Origin: Prorocentrum cordatum
Taxonomy: Eukaryota > Sar > Dinophyceae > Prorocentrales > Prorocentraceae
DNA: 64,000 nt
Reading direction: 5' to 3'
Assembly: GCA_963575745.1 (NCBI GenBank)
Contig: CAUYUJ010016897.1
Location: 147,001 to 211,000 of the forward strand
Under the pieces are notes generated by a model, which saw nothing but the letters and a program-made list of their open reading frames with translations, was not told where the DNA came from and made no database searches. How positions within the stretch are numbered: position 1 is the first letter of the stretch; every line of letters begins with the position of its first letter. Below, piece after piece: positions 60,801 to 64,000 of the stretch. Position numbers and translations under genes: made by a program.

Positions 60801-63800
60801 GGCTGCAAGACAGATGGCGCAGCAGGAGACGCAGGACGTGGCTGCAGGTATGGTGGTATGGTCAGGGTGAACGGGCTCTGCCGCTTGTACTCTCGTCCAG
60901 AGGCCAAGGGCACCGCTTGAGCGCGCGTCCGAATGCCAACAGTGTTCCTTACTCTCGGGACAGGCGTAGGTGCTGATGCTGACGATGCCGGTGAAGGAGC
61001 CATAGGCCGTGATGGTGTCGGTGCGATCGCCGTAACTGTCGATGCTGCCTGCCCCCAGGTGTTTTGGTACAACTGGGCCCCCAGGTGTTTTGGTACAACT
61101 GGGCCCCCTGTGGTCGCTGTTGCCGTCGCTGTGAGCGTCGATGGAGGATTCGGAGCTGGCGTCGATGCTGGCTGCAACTCTGGTGAGGGTACCAGCGTAG
61201 GCACAGTCGCGGGTGCTGACGCTGGTGGTGCTGGCGTAGGAGCTGTCGTCGGTACTGGCCTCGATGCAAACGTCGGCGCTGGCGTCGAGGCTGGTTGCAA
61301 CTCTGGCGTGGGTATCGACGTAGGCGCAGGCGTGGGTGCTGACGCTGGCAGTGGTGTCGTAGGGACTGTCGTCAGGACTGGCCTCGATGGAGACGTCGGG
61401 GGTGGCGTCAATGCTGGCTGCAACTCTGGCGTGGGTAGCGGCGTGGGCGCAGGCGTGGGTGTTGACGCTGACGGTGCTGGCGTAGGAGCTGTCGTCGGTG
61501 CTGGCCTCGATGCTGACGTCGGAGCTGACGTCGACACTGGCTGCATCTCTGGCGTGGGTACCGGCGTGGACGCAGGCGTAGGGGCTGACGCTGGCGGTGT
61601 TGTCGTATGAGCTGTCGTCGGTGCTGGTTTCGATGCAGACGCCGGAGCTGGCGTCGATGCTGGCTGCAACTCTGACGTGGGTACCGGCGTAGGCACAGGC
61701 GTGGGTGCTGACTCTGGCGGTGCTGGCGTAGTAGGTGTCGTCGGTGCTGGCCTCGATGCAGACGTCGGAGCTGGCGTCGATGCTGGCTGCAACTCTGGCG
61801 TGGGTAGCGGCGTAGGCGAGGGTGCTGACGCTGACGGTGCTGGCGTAGGAGCTGTCGTCAGTGCTGGCCTCGATGCAGACGTCGGAGCTGGCGTCGATGC
61901 TGGCTGCAACTCTGGCGTGGTTACCGGCGTAGGCGCAGGCGTGGGTGCTGACGCTGGCGGTGCTGGCGTAGGAACTGTTGTCGGTGCTGGCCTCGATGCA
62001 GACGTCGGAGCGGCCGTCGATGCTGACTGCAACTCTGGCGTGGGTACCGGCGTGGGCGCATGCGTGGGTTCTGCCGCTGGCGGTGCTGGTGTAGTAGCTG
62101 TCGTCGGTGCTGGCCTCGATGCGGACGTCGGAGCTGGCGTCGGAGCTGGCTGCAGCTCTGGTATGGGTACCGGCGCAGGTGTGGGTGCAGACGCTGGCGG
62201 TGCTGGCGTAGGAGCTGTCGTCGGTACTGGCCTCGATGCAGACGTCGAACCTGGCGTCGATGCTGGCTGCAACTCTGACGTGGGTACCGGCGTAGGCGCA
62301 GGCGGTGCTGGCCTCGATGTCGACGACGACGCAGCCACAGGCAACCAGTGAACGTCACCATCGTCGTCGTAACCGTCCCCATCACCGTCGAAGATGAATG
62401 CAGACGTCGGAGCTGGCGTCGGAGCTGGCTGCAGCTCTGGCGCGGGTACCGGCGCAGGCGCAGGCGTGGGTGTTGACGCTGGTGGTGTTGGCGTAGGAGC
62501 TGTCGTCGGTACTGGCCTCGATGCAGACGTCTGCGCTGGCGTCGAGGCTGGTTGCAACTCTGGCGTGGGTATCGGCGTAGGCGCAGGCGTGGGTGCTACC
62601 GCTGGCAGTGGTGTCGTAGGAACTGTCGTTAGTACTGGCCTCGACGGAGACGTCGGAGCTGGCGTCGGTACTGGCTGCAACTCTGGCGTGGGTAGCGGCA
62701 TGGGTGCAGGCGTGGGTGTTGACGCTGGCTGTGCTGGCGTAGGAGCTGCACGGAAAAGGCCATAACCTGAGTTTGGTCCCGAAATTCTGGATTTCGGACC
62801 AAAAGTCTGGTTCTGGACCCCACGGGGCCCTCCTGGCGCAGACGTCGGAGCTGGCGTCGCTGCTGGCTGCAACTCTGACGTGGGTAGCGGCGTAGGCGCA
62901 GGCGTGGGTGCTGCCGCTGGCGGTGCTGTCGCAGGAGCTGTCGTCGGTGCTGGCCTCGATGCAGACGTCGGAGCTGGCGTCGACGCTGGCTGCACCTCTG
63001 GCGTGGGTACGGGCGTAGGCGCAGGCGTAGGTGCTGACGCTGGCGGTGCTGGCGTAGGAGCTGTCATCGGTGCTGGTCTCGATGGAGACGTCGGAGCTGG
63101 CGTCGAAGCTGGCTGCAACTCTGAGAGACGATGATGCCGAGGAGAGGTCTGTAGGTCACCAGGCTTCGGCGGGCCTGAAGGCGCCGCCGAGCGAGTGGCC
63201 ATACAGGGAGCGCAGGAGTGGCTGATTGTGGTGCTGACGTCTCTTGCGGCCGTCGGAGCTGTCGCTGGCAGTACTGGCGTCGCTGCCGTCGATGCTGACG
63301 TCGGAGCCGCCGCTGGCAGTGGTGGCGTCGCTGCCGTCGATGCTACCGTCGGAGCCGGCGATGCTATCGATGCCGCCGTCGGAGTCTGTGAAACTGCGGG
63401 CGGAGCCGTCGTCGCTGCCGTCGATGCGGCCGTCGGAGCCGACGATGCTAACGATGCTGACGTCGGAGCCGGCGGTGCTAACGATGCTGCCATCGTAGCT
63501 GACGATGCTAGCGATGCTAGCGGTGCTGCCGTCGGAGCCGTCCTCGCCGCCGTCGATGCTGCCGTCGGGGTCGGCGAAACTGTGGTCGTTTCTGCCGTCG
63601 GTGGGAGCGTCGATGCTGACCTCGGCGCCGGCGCCGGTACTGCGTCGTCAAGGTCGTCGTGGTCGTCGTCGTCTCCTCCTCCTCCTGCGGGGCGGGGTGA
63701 GGGAGGGGGCGAGGATGGTGCCGAATCCGTACCCCTCGCTGGCGTCGAGGCTGACTGCAGTGCCGTCGTCAGAGCTGGCGTCGATGCTGTCTGCGGAGCT

Positions 63801-64000
63801 GGGGTTTGGTCCGTCGTGGACGTGGGCGTGGAGGCTGCCGAGGACGATGCTGACGTCGATGTTGACGTCGATGGGGCCATAGGCACAGACGCTGGTGTCG
63901 GCAAGGCGGACGGGTCATGGCATGACAGGACGGCCCCTCTAGCGTCAGGTGCACCTGAAGGCAGCACCCTCGCCAACGGCCCTGGGCGAGGCGTCAGGAC
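60632..64000 (-). CDS. Pro/Thr/Ala-rich tandem-repeat protein, open to window edge
   Basis: At least 1,114 codons, open to the edge at 64000, so the 5' end is outside. N-terminal third Ala/Ser/Thr/Pro-rich. The middle (63130-61150) is ~16 units of a ~41-residue repeat of the type ELQPASTPAPTSASRPAPTT + APTPAPPASAPTPAPTPVP. Two units are interrupted by unrelated inserts (near 62330-62400, with FIFDGDGDGYDDDGD, and 62755-62835). The C-terminus ends ...SPTVQE at 'gtacaggagtga', the same ending found in a short frame of copy B at 16591. It overlaps the start of the EEP frame, as ORF2 does in copy B. Extended, mucin- or linker-like; no catalytic domain seen. May be the ORF1-equivalent of a LINE variant, or a separate gene into which copy C inserted. 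Confidence 0.5.
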   Translation of the reverse strand, partial: VLTPRPGPLARVLPSGAPDARGAVLSCHDPSALPTPASVPMAPSTSTSTSASSSAASTPTSTTDQTPAPQTASTPALTTALQSASTPARGTDSAPSSPPPSPRPAGGGGDDDDHDDLDDAVPAPAPRSASTLPPTAETTTVSPTPTAASTAARTAPTAAPLASLASSATMAASLAPPAPTSASLASSAPTAASTAATTAPPAVSQTPTAASIASPAPTVASTAATPPLPAAAPTSASTAATPVLPATAPTAARDVSTTISHSCAPCMATRSAAPSGPPKPGDLQTSPRHHRLSELQPASTPAPTSPSRPAPMTAPTPAPPASAPTPAPTPVPTPEVQPASTPAPTSASRPAPTTAPATAPPAAAPTPAPTPLPTSELQPAATPAPTSAPGGPRGVQNQTFGPKSRISGPNSGYGLFRAAPTPAQPASTPTPAPMPLPTPELQPVPTPAPTSPSRPVLTTVPTTPLPAVAPTPAPTPIPTPELQPASTPAQTSASRPVPTTAPTPTPPASTPTPAPAPVPAPELQPAPTPAPTSAFIFDGDGDGYDDDGDVHWLPVAASSSTSRPAPPAPTPVPTSELQPASTPGSTSASRPVPTTAPTPAPPASAPTPAPVPIPELQPAPTPAPTSASRPAPTTATTPAPPAAEPTHAPTPVPTPELQSASTAAPTSASRPAPTTVPTPAPPASAPTPAPTPVTTPELQPASTPAPTSASRPALTTAPTPAPSASAPSPTPLPTPELQPASTPAPTSASRPAPTTPTTPAPPESAPTPVPTPVPTSELQPASTPAPASASKPAPTTAHTTTPPASAPTPASTPVPTPEMQPVSTSAPTSASRPAPTTAPTPAPSASTPTPAPTPLPTPELQPALTPPPTSPSRPVLTTVPTTPLPASAPTPAPTSIPTPELQPASTPAPTFASRPVPTTAPTPAPPASAPATVPTLVPSPELQPASTPAPNPPSTLTATATATTGGPVVPKHLGAQLYQNTWGQAASTVTAIAPTPSRPMAPSPASSASAPTPVPRVRNTVGIRTRAQAVPLASGREYKRQSPFTLTIPPYLQPRPASPAAPSVLQPCFGGRDALTGKPFRTQSRLATSPTACTLTLRFRLGQSKRILDISPFLPPSPTVQE
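61051..61102 (+). repeat. 26-bp exact tandem duplication
   Basis: gcccccaggtgttttggtac followed by aactgg, twice in succession. 26 is not a multiple of 3, so the ORF on the - strand reads the two copies in different frames (PVVPKHLG, then AQLYQNTWG). Confidence 0.93.
61150..63130 (-). repeat. ~123-bp coding minisatellite
   Basis: The landmark ctggctgcaactctg recurs about every 122-126 nt (near 61170, 61295, 61418, 61542, 61666, 61789, 61906, 62028, and on to 63114). A period near 123 keeps the reading frame. Confidence 0.9.
62775..62803 (-). other. hairpin insert in the minisatellite
   Basis: GGTCCCGAAAT / ATTTCGGACC with loop TCTGG and one bulged base, inside an ~80-nt stretch unrelated to the repeat unit. 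Confidence 0.6.
63164..63192 (-). repeat. fold-back cassette, variant core GCCTTCAGGC, in Pro/Thr/Ala ORF
   Basis: On the - strand: arms CGGCGG / CCGCCG (extending to CTCGGCGG / CCGCCGAAG), one bulged C, core at 63173-63182. Same compensated core as at 12109 and 14293 in copy B. Confidence 0.75.
63948..63968 (-). repeat. fold-back cassette-like, core CCTTCAGG
   Basis: On the - strand: arms GGTGC / GCACC around tg-CCTTCAGG-t. Shorter core pairing (CCT/AGG) than the typical cassette. Confidence 0.5.

Overview
The window reads as repeat-dense nuclear DNA from a dinoflagellate. This is inferred from high GC, long (GAT)n/(GGA)n/(TC)n/(TTG)n tracts, and Ty1/copia-type Pol fragments whose RT and RNase H motif contexts resemble those I know from dinoflagellate genomes. 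I could not run a database search and no species call is safe. I recognise no host gene, tRNA, rRNA or CRISPR array; almost everything identifiable is retroelement.

Layout. 1-5975: 3' part of a LINE (copy A, + strand), cut by the window edge. It has an EEP endonuclease, reverse transcriptase, CCHC knuckle, RNase H, two 3'-terminal stem-loops and a (TC)n tail. 5976-22797: copy B of the same LINE, head-to-tail with A and starting exactly where A's (TC)n tail ends. If this is one unit it is about 16.8 kb: a broken ORF1, a ~2,100-2,470 aa ORF2 (possible ADP-ribosyltransferase-like motif, Cys clusters, hydrophobic segments), then EEP-RT-RNase H. 22798-31934: a decayed copia-type element (coiled-coil/CCCH Gag, protease, integrase, RT, RNase H) broken mostly by single in-frame stops. 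31941-34608: unrecognised coding remnants. 34707-38032: a second, more decayed copia-type Pol whose RT catalytic motif is mutated, followed by a membrane segment and a small ORF. 38037-46870: microsatellite-rich non-coding DNA with three copies of an unidentified 0.4-0.7 kb repeat (R1) next to (GGA)n tracts. 46870-53714: mostly unrecognised, with Gag-like remnants from 50021. 53811-54408: a 32-bp minisatellite and purine-rich DNA. 54409-60672 (- strand): LINE copy C, with two 1-nt frameshifts near its 3' end. 60632-64000 (- strand): a long Pro/Thr/Ala-rich ORF made of ~41-aa tandem repeats, joined directly upstream of copy C.

The most unusual signal is a recurrent fold-back cassette scattered through the LINE ORFs and the Pro/Thr/Ala ORF. 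A 10-nt palindromic core (usually GGCTTCAGCC) carries one unpaired C on its 5' side and is flanked by 4-11 nt arms that differ at every locus but stay complementary within it. Core variants (GCCTTCAGGC, GTCTTCAGAC) keep the pairing.

How the parts work together: the EEP nicks DNA and the RT copies LINE RNA, probably recognising the 3' stem-loops and (TC)n tail. The tail-to-head A/B junction fits insertion at a (TC)n tract. The copia remnants look inactive.
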